From positions 3,102,501-3,166,500 of the forward strand of contig NZ_CP038267.1 in assembly GCF_004564375.1 (NCBI RefSeq): a stretch of 64,000 nucleotides of DNA, in the 5' to 3' direction. Made by a program: the position numbers and the translations under genes. Below the pieces are notes generated by a model. That model saw nothing but the letters and a program-made list of their open reading frames with translations, had not been told where the DNA came from and made no database searches. The stretch is from Nocardioides euryhalodurans (GTDB lineage: Bacteria; Actinomycetota; Actinomycetes; Propionibacteriales; Nocardioidaceae). Shown one piece after another: positions 45,363-53,621 of this stretch. Position 1 is the stretch's first letter. Each line of letters opens with the position of its first letter.

Positions 45363-46055
45363 TTATTCCCAGCCGCGGCCCCACGCAACCGGTGCGCCAC
45401 CCTGCTCCTCGAGCAGCCGGTCGACCCGGCTGAACGGTCGCGACCCGAAGAAGCCGCGGCTGGCCGACAGCGGCGACGGGTGGGCCGACTCGACCCACGG
45501 GATCGGCCCGAGCTGCCCCTTGAGGGTCTGCGCGTCGCGGCCCCAGAGGATCGCCACGCAGGGCCCGCCCCGCGCGACGAGGGCGTCGATGGCGCAGGAC
45601 GTGACCTCCTCCCACCCCCGGCCGCGGTGGCTGGCGGGCTCTCCGGGCCGGACGGTCAGCACCCGGTTGAGCAGCATCACGCCCTGCTCGGTCCACGCCG
45701 TGAGGTCGCCGTGGTCGGGCGGAGTCAGGCCGAGGTCGGAGCGGATCTCGGTGTAGATGTTGCGCAGGCTGCCCGGCAGTGGCCGGACGTCCCGGGCGAC
45801 CGCGAAGCTCAGCCCGATCGGGTGGCCGGGGGTGGGGTAGGGGTCCTGCCCCACCACGAGCACGCGTACGTCGGCCAGGGGCTGCTCGAACGCCCGAAGG
45901 ATCGCGTCGCCGGCCGGCAGGTAGGGCCGCCCCGCCGCCAGCTCGTCCCGCAGGAACTGCCCCATCGCGCCGATCCGGTCGTCGACCGGGGCCAGCGCCT
46001 CCGCCCAGTCCGGCGCCACCAGCCCCTTGTCCACCAGGCCGGCCAGCGCGCTCAT
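45363..46055 (-). CDS. ung: Uracil-DNA glycosylase
   Basis: 230 residues, family 1 UDG. The water-activating loop is [18 protein letters not shown], with [22 protein letters not shown] (split: [15 protein letters not shown]) and the minor-groove intercalation loop [16 protein letters not shown]. Removes uracil from DNA. The ATG has TACCGT 6 nt upstream. Confidence 0.96.
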   Translation of the reverse strand: MSALAGLVDKGLVAPDWAEALAPVDDRIGAMGQFLRDELAAGRPYLPAGDAILRAFEQPLADVRVLVVGQDPYPTPGHPIGLSFAVARDVRPLPGSLRNIYTEIRSDLGLTPPDHGDLTAWTEQGVMLLNRVLTVRPGEPASHRGRGWEEVTSCAIDALVARGGPCVAILWGRDAQTLKGQLGPIPWVESAHPSPLSASRGFFGSRPFSRVDRLLEEQGGAPVAWGRGWE

Positions 46056-46061
46056 GGGGGA

Positions 46062-46067
46062 ACGGTA
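46062..46067 (-). promoter_or_regulatory. Leaderless-type -10 box of ung
   Basis: TACCGT on the minus strand, 6 nt before the ATG. Confidence 0.45.
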
Positions 46068-46087
46068 TCGGGGCGGGGGTGGGGGCT

Positions 46088-46118
46088 GTCGGTTTCCCGC
46101 TCAGGCGGGGAAGCCGAC
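46088..46118. repeat. Palindrome with TCAG loop (family B copy 3)
   Basis: GTCGGTTTCCCGC, loop TCAG (46101-46104), then GCGGGGAAGCCGAC, complementary apart from one bulge and one T-G pair. It lies between two divergent promoters, so it cannot be a terminator for either gene. Confidence 0.7.
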
Positions 46119-46136
46119 CAGTCCCCCGACCGCCCG

Positions 46137-46142
46137 TACGCT
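46137..46142 (+). promoter_or_regulatory. Leaderless-type -10 box of the YjbR gene
   Basis: TACGCT, 7 nt before the ATG at 46150. Confidence 0.5.
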
Positions 46143-46149
46143 GGACGGC

Positions 46150-46560
46150 ATGAGCCGCCCGGCCACCGTCGAGGACGTGCACGAGCTCGCCCGCGCGATG
46201 CCGGGGGTGACGCTGGCCGAGGGAGGCGTGGCGGTCTACCAGGTCTCGCGTCGCAGCTTCGTCTTCTTCCGGACCCCGCGGCCGGACGCGGTCGACCCCG
46301 AGACGGGGGTCCGCTACGACGACGTCATCGTCTTCTGGGTCGAGTCGGAGGCGGCCAAGCAGGCGATGGTGCTCGACGCGTCGACGCCGTTCTTCACGAC
46401 GCCGCACTTCGACGGCCACCCCTCGGTGCTGCTCCGGGCAGCCCACCTGGATCGGCTCACCCGTGACGAGCTCGCCGAGGTCGTCCAGGACGCCTGGCTC
46501 GCCCGGGCCTCGAGGACCGCCGCCCGGACGTGGCTGGAGTCGCGCGGGCTCACGCCCTGA
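46150..46560 (+). CDS. MmcQ/YjbR family DNA-binding-like protein
   Basis: 136 residues of the YjbR (CyaY-like) fold: VHELARAMPGVTLAEGG, FVFFRTPRPDA, VFWVESEAAKQAMVLDAS, FFTTPHFDGHPSVLLRA, LAEVVQDAWLARA. Members are predicted DNA-binding proteins without a firm role. It is divergent from ung, with a palindromic repeat in between. Confidence 0.82.
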   Translation: MSRPATVEDVHELARAMPGVTLAEGGVAVYQVSRRSFVFFRTPRPDAVDPETGVRYDDVIVFWVESEAAKQAMVLDASTPFFTTPHFDGHPSVLLRAAHLDRLTRDELAEVVQDAWLARASRTAARTWLESRGLTP

Positions 46561-46568
46561 CAGCGGGA

Positions 46569-46627
46569 TAGTCCGCCGCCCCAGACGTCTCCCGACGCGT
46601 GAAAGTGACGCATCGGGCGGCGGACTA
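46569..46627. repeat. 59-bp palindromic intergenic element, copy 3
   Basis: Perfect 13-bp ends TAGTCCGCCGCCC / GGGCGGCGGACTA. It lies between the convergent YjbR and hydrolase genes. On the minus strand its first TAG is the stop codon of the hydrolase. Confidence 0.8.
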
Positions 46628-47815
46628 TCGGCGAGCGAGCGAGCGCGACCCGCCCGAGCCGTAGCGGCGGGTCGGGTTGGCGCCGATCGACTCGCGGGAG
46701 GGCTCGGTCGGACGGGCCGGGGTGGGCTCGACCGGTTCGGCGCCTGCTGCGGCGGACCACTGGTCGATCCACTCGTCGATGATCGGCCAGGTGGCCCCAC
46801 GGGCGGCGCGGCCGGTCAGCATCCCGAGGTGCCCACCGGGGACGACCTCGAAGCGGACCTCCGCCGCCCCGGAGAGCAGGGGTACGACGGCGTTGACCGC
46901 CGCGATCGGCGCGATCCCGTCGGTGGCACCCCCGAAGGCCAGCACCGGGGCGGTGATGTCGGAGAGCCGGATCGTCCGGTCCCCGAGCTCGAAGCTGCCC
47001 TCGACGAGAGCGTTCCCCTTGACGAAGCGGTGGTAGAGCTGGCCGAAGGTCCGACCCGGGTAGGCGAGCATGTCGTCGGTGAAGCGGTCGACCGCCTCGA
47101 GCTGGGCCAGGAAGTCGGTGTCGTCGAGGTTCTGGGCGACGGCGAGCGGCTTGGTCACCAGCTTCTGGAACGACGAGAGCTGGAAGGCCCACCGGACCAG
47201 CGGCGTCGGCGCGCCCCCGATCGCCTGGTAGGCACGGGTGATCGCACCGCGGCCCTGGGTCGCGTTGAGCAGCGGCCGCAGCGGCGCCACCAACGGCACC
47301 CGCGCCACGTCGACCGGCGCACCGAGGACGGTGAGGGAGGCGATCGGGAGCGCGGCGTCGTCGGCCGCGGTCAGCAGCGCGAAGATCCCGCCGAGCGACC
47401 AGCCGACCAGGTGCACGGGCCGCCCGCCGGCGTGGGCGGACACCTCGCGGACCGCGGTCGGGACGACCTCGTCGATCCAGTGCTCCATGCCGAGGTTGCG
47501 GTCCTTGAAGGACACCCGCCCGTACTCCACGACGTACGTCGGTCGCCCCTGCCCGACGAGGTGCTCGACCAGCGAGCACCCGCGGCGCAGGTCGAAGCAG
47601 GAGGACGGCGCCGCCAGCGGGGTCACGAGCAGCACGGGATCGCCCTGCTCGCGGACCTTGGCGGCGGGCCGGTAGTGGTAGACCTCGCGCAGCGTGCCGT
47701 CGTCGATGAGGGTGCGCGGCATCGGCCGCAGGTCGGCCAGACCGCCGTAGAGGACCTTGTGCGCGACGTTGCCGGCGGCGGAGATGACCTGATCGGGCTT
47801 GGGGATCAGATCCAT
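46625..47815 (-). CDS. Alpha/beta hydrolase of the PHA synthase (PhaC)-like family
   Basis: 396 residues. The fold and length match class III-like PHA synthases (LYHYRPA-type start VYHYRPAAKV, LLVTPLAAPSSCFDL, YVVEYGRVSF, DEVVPTAVREV). The nucleophile elbow is HLVGWSLGGIFALL, with Ser where true PHA synthases have Cys. The His is in VPGGHLGMLTG, and the Asp is likely in FGGATDGIAP. It may therefore be a hydrolase or acyltransferase rather than a polymerase. The low-complexity tail after about 350 is Pro/Arg/Ser-rich and ends in the 59-bp repeat. ATG start fits TAGTTT 6 nt upstream. Confidence 0.75.
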   Translation of the reverse strand: MDLIPKPDQVISAAGNVAHKVLYGGLADLRPMPRTLIDDGTLREVYHYRPAAKVREQGDPVLLVTPLAAPSSCFDLRRGCSLVEHLVGQGRPTYVVEYGRVSFKDRNLGMEHWIDEVVPTAVREVSAHAGGRPVHLVGWSLGGIFALLTAADDAALPIASLTVLGAPVDVARVPLVAPLRPLLNATQGRGAITRAYQAIGGAPTPLVRWAFQLSSFQKLVTKPLAVAQNLDDTDFLAQLEAVDRFTDDMLAYPGRTFGQLYHRFVKGNALVEGSFELGDRTIRLSDITAPVLAFGGATDGIAPIAAVNAVVPLLSGAAEVRFEVVPGGHLGMLTGRAARGATWPIIDEWIDQWSAAAGAEPVEPTPARPTEPSRESIGANPTRRYGSGGSRSLARR

Positions 47816-47821
47816 GGGGAG

Positions 47822-47827
47822 AAACTA
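47822..47827 (-). promoter_or_regulatory. Leaderless-type -10 box of the PhaC-like gene
   Basis: TAGTTT on the minus strand, 6 nt before the ATG. Confidence 0.45.
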
Positions 47828-47853
47828 CCCGCTCCCCGGGGGCCACGTCCCGT

Positions 47854-49284
47854 TCAGGTGCGCGGCGGACGGACCGTCTTGCCGTGCTCGGGCCGGATCT
47901 CGGAGAGCCCCTCCAGGAAGCTCCGCGCCCACGCCGCGACGTCCTTGCGCAGCACGGTCCGGCGCATCGCACGCATCCGTCGCGTCGTGTCCTTCTCGGG
48001 TGCGTGGAACGCCTCGAGCAGCGCGCTCTTCATGCCGTTGATGTCGTAGGGGTTGACCTGCCACGCCTGGCGCAGCTCGTCGGCCGCACCGGCGAACTCG
48101 GAGAGCACCAGCGCGCCGGCGTCGTCGTAGCGGCAGGCGACGTACTCCTTGGCGACGAGGTTCATCCCGTCCCGGTACGGCGTCACGACCATGATGTCGG
48201 CGGCCCGGTACAGGGCGGCCATCTCCTCGCGCGGGTAGGAGGAGTGGAGGTAGCTGATCGCCGGGGTGCCGATCCGGCCGAGGTCGCCGTTGACCCGCCC
48301 GACGAACCGGTCGATCTCGTCGCGGAGGATCCGGTACTGCTCGACGCGCTCGCGGGACGGGGTCGCGACCTGCACGAAGACGGCGTCGTCGACGTCGAGC
48401 TTGCCCTCCTCGACCAGCTCGGCGAAGGCCCGCAGCCGAGCGACGATCCCCTTGGTGTAGTCGAGCCGGTCGATGCCGAGGAAGACCCGCCGCTCCTCGC
48501 CGAGCGCCTCGCGGATCTCCGCCGCGCGCTTGGTCACCCCCTCGCTGCGGGCGAGCTCCTCGAAGCCCTCGGCGTCGATGGAGATCGGGAAGGCAGCGGC
48601 CCGGATGGTGCGACCGTCGGGCAGGTAGACCAGGTCGCGGTGGGTCTTGTGGCCCACGCGCTGGCGGACCAGGCGGACGAAGTTCTGCGCCCCGCCGCTC
48701 ATCTGGAAGCCGACGAGGTCGGCGCCGAGCAGCCCCTCGAGGATCTGGCGGCGCCAGGGGAGCTGGGCGAAGAGCTCGGCCGGGGGGAACGGGATGTGCA
48801 GGTAGAACCCGATCCGCAGGTCGGGCCGCAGGTCGCGCAGCATCTGGGGCACCAGCTGCAGCTGGTAGTCGTGCACCCAGACCGTGGCGCCCTCCTCGGC
48901 GACCTCGACGGCCTTCTCGGCGAAGCGGCGGTTGACGGTGACGTAGGAGTCCCACCACTCGCGGTGGAACTCCGGCTTGGCCACGACGTCGTGGTAGATC
49001 GGCCACAGCGTGGCGTTGGACATGCCCTCGTAGAACTCCTCGATCTCGTCCTCGGTGAGGGAGACCGGGACCAGCGACAGGCCGTCGTCCTCGAAGGGCT
49101 CGAGGTCGGACTCCGTGCCTCCGGGCCAGCCGATCCAGACCCCGTCGTTGGCCCGCATCACCGGGTCGAGGGCGGTGACCAGGCCACCGGGGGAGCGGCG
49201 CCAGCCGCGGGTCCCGTCCGGCAGGTCGACGCGGTCGACCGGAAGTCGGTTCGCGACGATGACGAGCTGGGCGGAGTCGGGCAC
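47854..49284 (-). CDS. otsA: Alpha,alpha-trehalose-6-phosphate synthase
   Basis: 476 residues from GTG at 49284, GT20 family. Joins UDP- or GDP-glucose to glucose-6-phosphate. Marks are [64 protein letters not shown] and [17 protein letters not shown] prefer this GTG to the one nine bases upstream because TAGGGT ends 7 nt before it and overlaps the upstream candidate. otsB lies 2 kb away on the other strand. Confidence 0.96.
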   Translation of the reverse strand: MPDSAQLVIVANRLPVDRVDLPDGTRGWRRSPGGLVTALDPVMRANDGVWIGWPGGTESDLEPFEDDGLSLVPVSLTEDEIEEFYEGMSNATLWPIYHDVVAKPEFHREWWDSYVTVNRRFAEKAVEVAEEGATVWVHDYQLQLVPQMLRDLRPDLRIGFYLHIPFPPAELFAQLPWRRQILEGLLGADLVGFQMSGGAQNFVRLVRQRVGHKTHRDLVYLPDGRTIRAAAFPISIDAEGFEELARSEGVTKRAAEIREALGEERRVFLGIDRLDYTKGIVARLRAFAELVEEGKLDVDDAVFVQVATPSRERVEQYRILRDEIDRFVGRVNGDLGRIGTPAISYLHSSYPREEMAALYRAADIMVVTPYRDGMNLVAKEYVACRYDDAGALVLSEFAGAADELRQAWQVNPYDINGMKSALLEAFHAPEKDTTRRMRAMRRTVLRKDVAAWARSFLEGLSEIRPEHGKTVRPPRT

Positions 49285-49291
49285 GGCCCCC

Positions 49292-49297
49292 ACCCTA
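49292..49297 (-). promoter_or_regulatory. Leaderless-type -10 box of otsA, overlapping the upstream stop codon
   Basis: TAGGGT on the minus strand. Its TAG (49297-49295) is also the stop of the Gfo/Idh gene, and 7 nt separate it from the GTG at 49284. Confidence 0.5.
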
Positions 49298-50323
49298 TGC
49301 GCCGGTGGAACCCCCCTGAACGGGTGAGTCGGCGGCGTACCGGACGCCCACCTGGCGGCGGACGTCGTCCATCGCGCGCAGCACCCGCAGGGTCCGGTCG
49401 TGGGGGACCAGCGGGCTCTCGCGCAGCCCCTCGGCGAGGCACCGGGCGACCTCGGCCGCCTCGTTGCCGAGACCGGTGCCGAGGACCCGGCCGAGCCCCT
49501 CGATGCGCTCGGGCTCGCCGTCGCGCGGCGTCCAGACGGCGTACGCCGGGTGGTGGAAGCCGCCGGGCAGGTCGATCCGTCCCGCGTCGGTGGCCAGGGT
49601 CGCGGTCCGTGACGAGGCCGAGGTCATCGACGCCGTGAGGGCGGAGACGGCGCCGCCCTCGTGCCGCCCGGCCACGGCGACGTCGACGTCGACGCTGCGG
49701 TCGTCGAGCACGGCCGTCGCGGCCAGCGTCGTCGCCGGGCCGAGCAGCAGGTCGGCCAGCGTCAGGGGGTAGACGCCCATGTCGAGCAGCGCGCCCGCAC
49801 CGAGGGCCGGGTCGAGCATCCGGTCGCCGGGAGGCTTCTCCACGACGAAGCCGAGGTCGGCGTGGAGCTGCCGGGGCGTGCCGAAGCGTCCCGCGTGCAC
49901 CCCGTCGGCGACCGCCCGGATGACCGGGTGGCAGGTCATCCACATCGCCTCCATCAGGAAGCGGTCGTGGGTGCGGGCCAGGGCCAGCATCTCCTCGGCC
50001 TCGGCGACGTTGAGCGCCAGCGGCTTCTCGCAGAGCACGTGCTTGCCGGCCTCCAGCGCCAGCCGGGCGTGCTCGAGGTGGAAGGCGTGGGGCGAGGCGA
50101 CGTAGACGACGTCCACGTCGGGATCGGCGACGAGCGCGTCGTACGATCCGTGGGCGCGGCAGCCGGGCGACCCGTGCTCGGCGGCGAAGGCCTCGGCGGA
50201 CCCCGGGGAGCGGGAGCCGACGGCCACCACCTCGGCGCCGGGCACCGCGCGGAGGTTGGTGGCGAAGTCGCGGGCGATCCGGCCGGTGGCCAGGATCCCC
50301 CACCGGCAGGCAGCTGGCTCCAT
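49295..50323 (-). CDS. Gfo/Idh/MocA family oxidoreductase
   Basis: 342 residues. N-terminal Rossmann domain WGILATGRIARDFATNL (G-x-x-x-x-G-x-I variant), VYVASPHAFHLEHARLALEAGKH (split), catalytic-type Lys in HVLCEKPLALN. Substrate domain: MEAMWMTCHPVIRAV and GALLDMGVYPLTLADLL with D-x3-Y. Likely a sugar or inositol dehydrogenase; substrate unknown. GGGTGGGGGC precedes the ATG. Its stop codon is part of the otsA promoter. Confidence 0.87.
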   Translation of the reverse strand: MEPAACRWGILATGRIARDFATNLRAVPGAEVVAVGSRSPGSAEAFAAEHGSPGCRAHGSYDALVADPDVDVVYVASPHAFHLEHARLALEAGKHVLCEKPLALNVAEAEEMLALARTHDRFLMEAMWMTCHPVIRAVADGVHAGRFGTPRQLHADLGFVVEKPPGDRMLDPALGAGALLDMGVYPLTLADLLLGPATTLAATAVLDDRSVDVDVAVAGRHEGGAVSALTASMTSASSRTATLATDAGRIDLPGGFHHPAYAVWTPRDGEPERIEGLGRVLGTGLGNEAAEVARCLAEGLRESPLVPHDRTLRVLRAMDDVRRQVGVRYAADSPVQGGSTGA

Positions 50324-50397
50324 GCCCCCACCCTGCCAGCCGCGAAGGCGGGACCGCGACTCGCGCGATGCGAATGACATCGTTGTGGTTCGTCGCC

Positions 50398-50403
50398 TAG
50401 AGT
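50398..50403 (+). promoter_or_regulatory. -10 box before the DUF3263 gene
   Basis: TAGAGT with TGACAT (50375-50380) 17 nt upstream as a possible -35. The leader is about 35 nt and carries GGGGAGA. Confidence 0.4.
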
Positions 50404-50442
50404 TGTCCCCAGACCACCACTCACACCTGGGGAGACAGCGAG

Positions 50443-50739
50443 ATGGACGCCGCGAACGCCTTCCACGGCCACTCGGACGCCGAGCAGCCGGGACTGAGCG
50501 ACCGCGACGCAGCGATCCTCGAGTTCGAGCGTCAGTGGTGGAAGTACGCCGGGGCCAAGGAGACGGCCGTCCGCGACAGCTTCGACATGTCGTCGACGCG
50601 CTACTACCAGGTCCTCAACGCGCTGATCGACCGGCCCGAGGCCCTTGCGGCCGACCCGCTGCTGGTCCGTCGGCTGCGTCGCCTGCGGGCGGCCCGCCAG
50701 CGCCAGCGCTCCGCCCGCCGCCTCGGCTTCGAGCTCTGA
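50443..50739 (+). CDS. DUF3263 protein
   Basis: 98 residues. The family pattern LSDRDAAILEFERQWWKYAGAKETAVRD (split: LSDRDAAILEFERQWWKY, GAKETAVRD) and MSSTRYYQVLNALIDRPEAL looks like a small helix-turn-helix, probably DNA-binding, with a basic tail RQRQRSARRL. Actinobacteria-specific, function unknown. It ends one base before the LytR_C gene. Confidence 0.82.
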   Translation: MDAANAFHGHSDAEQPGLSDRDAAILEFERQWWKYAGAKETAVRDSFDMSSTRYYQVLNALIDRPEALAADPLLVRRLRRLRAARQRQRSARRLGFEL

Positions 50740-50740
50740 G

Positions 50741-51244
50741 ATGCGTATCCGCAACCAGCGCGGTGTCGCCTTCCCGTCGCCCGTCGCGATCCTGAGCATC
50801 GTCGCCATCGCCATGGCCGGCATCACCTACGTCGCCACCCAGGGCGAGGAGCCGACGGAGCGGGAGGTGACCACGGTCGCCCAGCCGTCCGCCGAGGAGA
50901 CCGCGACCGCCCAGCCCCAGAAGACCGTCAAGGCGAAGAAGAAGCCGATCAAGGCCGAGCCCCAGGTGCAGCGCGGCGAGGTCTACGTCGAGGTCTACAA
51001 CAACTCCGGGATCACCGGTCTCGCGGGCACGGTCGCCGGCACCGCTGCGAAGGTGGGCTGGCAGGTCGTCGGCACCGACAACTGGTACGGCACCGTGCCC
51101 AGCTCGACGGTCTACTACCCGCCCCGGCTGGCCGACGCCGCCGAGCTGCTCGCCCTGGACCTCGACATCGGTCGCACGATGCCCGCGGTCGGCGACATGA
51201 ACCGCGACCGCCTCACCGTCGTGCTCACCGCGGACGCCGCCTGA
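50741..51244 (+). CDS. Membrane-anchored LytR C-terminal domain protein
   Basis: 167 residues. A short basic N-terminus and one membrane helix (VAILSIVAIAMAGITYVA) are followed by a Lys/Gln/Pro linker. The extracellular LytR_C domain is VYVEVYNNSGITGLAGTVA, GWQVVGTDNWYGTVPSSTVYY and MNRDRLTVVLTADAA. It lacks the LCP catalytic domain, so it is not itself a wall-polymer ligase. Co-transcribed with DUF3263. Confidence 0.85.
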   Translation: MRIRNQRGVAFPSPVAILSIVAIAMAGITYVATQGEEPTEREVTTVAQPSAEETATAQPQKTVKAKKKPIKAEPQVQRGEVYVEVYNNSGITGLAGTVAGTAAKVGWQVVGTDNWYGTVPSSTVYYPPRLADAAELLALDLDIGRTMPAVGDMNRDRLTVVLTADAA

Positions 51245-51276
51245 CGCTTCCCGGTCCGCCGTGGTGGGATGGGGGC

Positions 51277-52110
51277 ATGGAGTTCACCTCCGCCGCGGCC
51301 GAGCAGCGCTTCGACGAGCTCGTGGCCGCCGCCGACCGCTGCGTCGTTGGTCTCGACTTCGACGGGGTGCTCTCCCCGATCGTCGACGACCCGGCCCGCG
51401 CCCACATCCACCCGGACGCGCAACAGGTCCTGGTCGAGCTGGCCGAGGTCGTCCGGGCGGTCGCCGTCATCACCGGCAGGCCGGCCCGGCAGGCGCTCGC
51501 GCTCGGTGACCTCGACGCGGTCGGTGCGGAGCTCGGCGAGCACGGCAAGGAGCTCTTCGTCTTCGGCCAGTACGGCAACGAGCGCTGGTCCTCGACGCAG
51601 CGCCGCGTGATCTCCCCGCGGCCGCCCCACGGGCTGTCCACCTTCGAGCGCGACCTGCCGGCCGTGCTGCGCCGGGCTGACGCGGCCGGTGCCCACATCG
51701 AGGAGAAGGGCCTGGCCGTCGCCGTCCACACGCGCCGGCTCCCGGACCCCGTTGCCGCCCGCGAGCGGCTGCTCGACCCGATCCGGGAGCTCGCCGAGCG
51801 CCACGGCCTGGTGATCGAGCCCGGGCGCAACGTGATCGAGGTGCGCTCCCCGGGGATGGACAAGGGGCACGCCGTCCGCACCCTGGTGGCCGAGCAGGAC
51901 GCCGGGGGGTTCCTGTTCGCAGGCGACGACCTCGGCGACCTCGACGCCTTCGCGGCCGTCGAGGAGCTGCGCGAGCAGGGTCTCCCGACGCTGCTGGTCT
52001 GCTCCCTCTCCGAGGAGGAGTCGGCCCTCGCCTCGCGCGCCGACGTCCTCGTCAAGGGCCCCGAGGGCGTCCTCGACCTGCTGCGCCAGGTCGCCCGCCG
52101 CGCCGACTGA
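51277..52110 (+). CDS. otsB: Trehalose-6-phosphate phosphatase
   Basis: 277 residues, HAD superfamily. The nucleophile motif is GLDFDGVLSPIVDDP (D-x-D-G). RPARQALALG follows VAVITG, and the Mg-binding DDLGDLDAFAAVEEL lies near the C-terminus. IEEKGLAVAVHTR and EVRSPGMDKGHAVRTL are typical of OtsB. Completes trehalose synthesis with otsA. Confidence 0.95.
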   Translation: MEFTSAAAEQRFDELVAAADRCVVGLDFDGVLSPIVDDPARAHIHPDAQQVLVELAEVVRAVAVITGRPARQALALGDLDAVGAELGEHGKELFVFGQYGNERWSSTQRRVISPRPPHGLSTFERDLPAVLRRADAAGAHIEEKGLAVAVHTRRLPDPVAARERLLDPIRELAERHGLVIEPGRNVIEVRSPGMDKGHAVRTLVAEQDAGGFLFAGDDLGDLDAFAAVEELREQGLPTLLVCSLSEEESALASRADVLVKGPEGVLDLLRQVARRAD

Positions 52111-52164
52111 CCCCCGCGCGCATCCAGCATCTGGGACCCGCGTACGCATCGTGAGACGCACCGC

Positions 52165-52170
52165 GTAGGG
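52165..52170 (+). promoter_or_regulatory. -10 box before the SAM riboswitch
   Basis: TAGGGT 10 nt before the first base of riboswitch helix P1, so transcription would begin just ahead of the aptamer. Confidence 0.45.
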
Positions 52171-52180
52171 TCGAGCACAG

Positions 52181-52301
52181 CTCATCGAGAGGGACTGAGG
52201 GAACGGCCCGTTGACGTCCCGGCAACCGCCACGACACTCCTGTCGTCGTGGAGACGGTGCCAATTCCGGCCTGGGACGAGAGTCGTCACAGGGAAGATGA
52301 G
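52181..52301 (+). promoter_or_regulatory. SAM-I (S-box) riboswitch
   Basis: P1 is CTCATC (52181-52186) with GATGAG (52296-52301). The conserved core reads GAGAGGGACTGAGGGA, GGCCC, GTCCCGGCAACC, then GGTGCCAATTCC. P3 is a GCCACGACA/TGTCGTCGTGG-type hairpin. P4 is CCTG-x-GACGA / TCGTC-x-CAGG. The 3' P1 strand runs directly into the Shine-Dalgarno sequence (GGAGGAGG), and no U-rich terminator follows, so control is probably at translation. High S-adenosylmethionine should switch the genes off. Confidence 0.93.
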
Positions 52302-52314
52302 GAGGAGGAATCCT

Positions 52315-53589
52315 TTGAGCGCCACGCTGGCCGAACGCACCGACGCCGGGCTCCGAGCAGGAGCCTTCGGGCACGCCACGTCCCTGTCCTGCCGCGAGTG
52401 CGGCCACCAGGTCGCCCTCGGGCCCCACTACGCCTGTCCGGAGTGCTTCGGGCCGCTCGAGGTGGCCTACGACTACCCGGCGGTGACCCGCGAGGAGATC
52501 GAGGCCGGGCCGAGCAACATGTGGCGCTACAAGGCGCTGCTCCCCGTGCCGTCAGACATCGAGGACTCGCCGAACACCGAGCCCGGCTTCACCCGGCTGC
52601 TCGAGGCGCGCAACCTCGCGGCCGAGCTCGGGCTGACCCGGCTCTGGGTCAAGGACGACTCCACCAACCCCACCAACTCCTTCAAGGACCGGGTCGTGGC
52701 GTGTGCGCTGAGCGCCGCCCGCGAGCTGGGCAGCAAGGTCTTCGCCTGCCCCTCGACCGGCAACCTCGCCAACGCCGTCGCCGCTGCCGGCGCCCGGGCC
52801 GGCATCAAGACCGTGGTCTTCATCCCGAGCAACCTCGAGAAGCCCAAGCAGGTGAACTCGGCCGTCTACACCGACAAGCTGGTGGCCGTCGAGGGCAACT
52901 ACGACGACGTCAACAAGCTCGCCTCCGAGATCGCCGGCGAGGAGGAGGGCTGGGCCTTCGTCAACGTCAACGTCCGGCCCTACTACGCGGAGGGGTCCAA
53001 GACGCTCGGCTACGAGATCGCCGAGCAGCTCGGCTGGCGGTTGCCCGACCAGGTCGTGATCCCGGTCGCGTCCGGGGCGCAGCTGACCAAGGTCGACAAG
53101 GCCTTCCAGGAGCTGATCAGCCTCGGGCTGGTCGAGGAGAAGCCCTACAAGGTCTACGGCGCCCAGGCGACCGGCTGCTCGCCGGTGGCCACCGCCTTCA
53201 AGGCCGACACCGACGCGATCCGCCCGGTCAAGCCGGACACCATCGCCAAGTCGCTGGCGATCGGCAACCCGGCCGACGGCATCTACGTGCTCGACATCTG
53301 CCGGCGTACGGGCGGGGCCGTCGAGGACGTCTCGGACGAGGAGGTCCGCGAGGGCATCCTGCTGCTGGCGCGCACCGAGGGCATCTTCACCGAGACCGCC
53401 GGCGGTACGACGGTCGGCGTGCTCCGCAAGCTGGTCGAGAGCGGTCGGCTCGACCCGACCCTCGAGACCGTCGTCATCAACACCGGCATGGGTCTCAAGA
53501 CCCTCGACGCGGTCGCCGACCGCGTCGGGCCGGCCGCCACCATCGACCCGACGTACGCGGCCTTCACGGCCACCGGCCTCGCCGACTAG
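52315..53589 (+). CDS. thrC: Threonine-synthase-fold PLP enzyme, probable MetM homocysteine synthase
   Basis: 424 residues from TTG at 52315; GGAGGAGG ends 7 nt before it, which decides the start over an ATG at 52297. An N-terminal zinc ribbon (SCRECGHQ, YACPECFGPLE) precedes the PLP domain: Lys in NPTNSFKDRV, CPSTGNLANAVAAAGARAG, phosphate loop TAGGTT. By homology it is threonine synthase. A SAM riboswitch in front and a sulfur-carrier gene behind instead suggest the MetM type, reported in Streptomyces (from memory) to turn O-phosphohomoserine into homocysteine. Sequence alone does not separate the two. Confidence 0.85.
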   Translation: MSATLAERTDAGLRAGAFGHATSLSCRECGHQVALGPHYACPECFGPLEVAYDYPAVTREEIEAGPSNMWRYKALLPVPSDIEDSPNTEPGFTRLLEARNLAAELGLTRLWVKDDSTNPTNSFKDRVVACALSAARELGSKVFACPSTGNLANAVAAAGARAGIKTVVFIPSNLEKPKQVNSAVYTDKLVAVEGNYDDVNKLASEIAGEEEGWAFVNVNVRPYYAEGSKTLGYEIAEQLGWRLPDQVVIPVASGAQLTKVDKAFQELISLGLVEEKPYKVYGAQATGCSPVATAFKADTDAIRPVKPDTIAKSLAIGNPADGIYVLDICRRTGGAVEDVSDEEVREGILLLARTEGIFTETAGGTTVGVLRKLVESGRLDPTLETVVINTGMGLKTLDAVADRVGPAATIDPTYAAFTATGLAD

Positions 53590-53621
53590 CGTCGACCAGA
53601 CCCACCCACGAAAGGTCAGCC

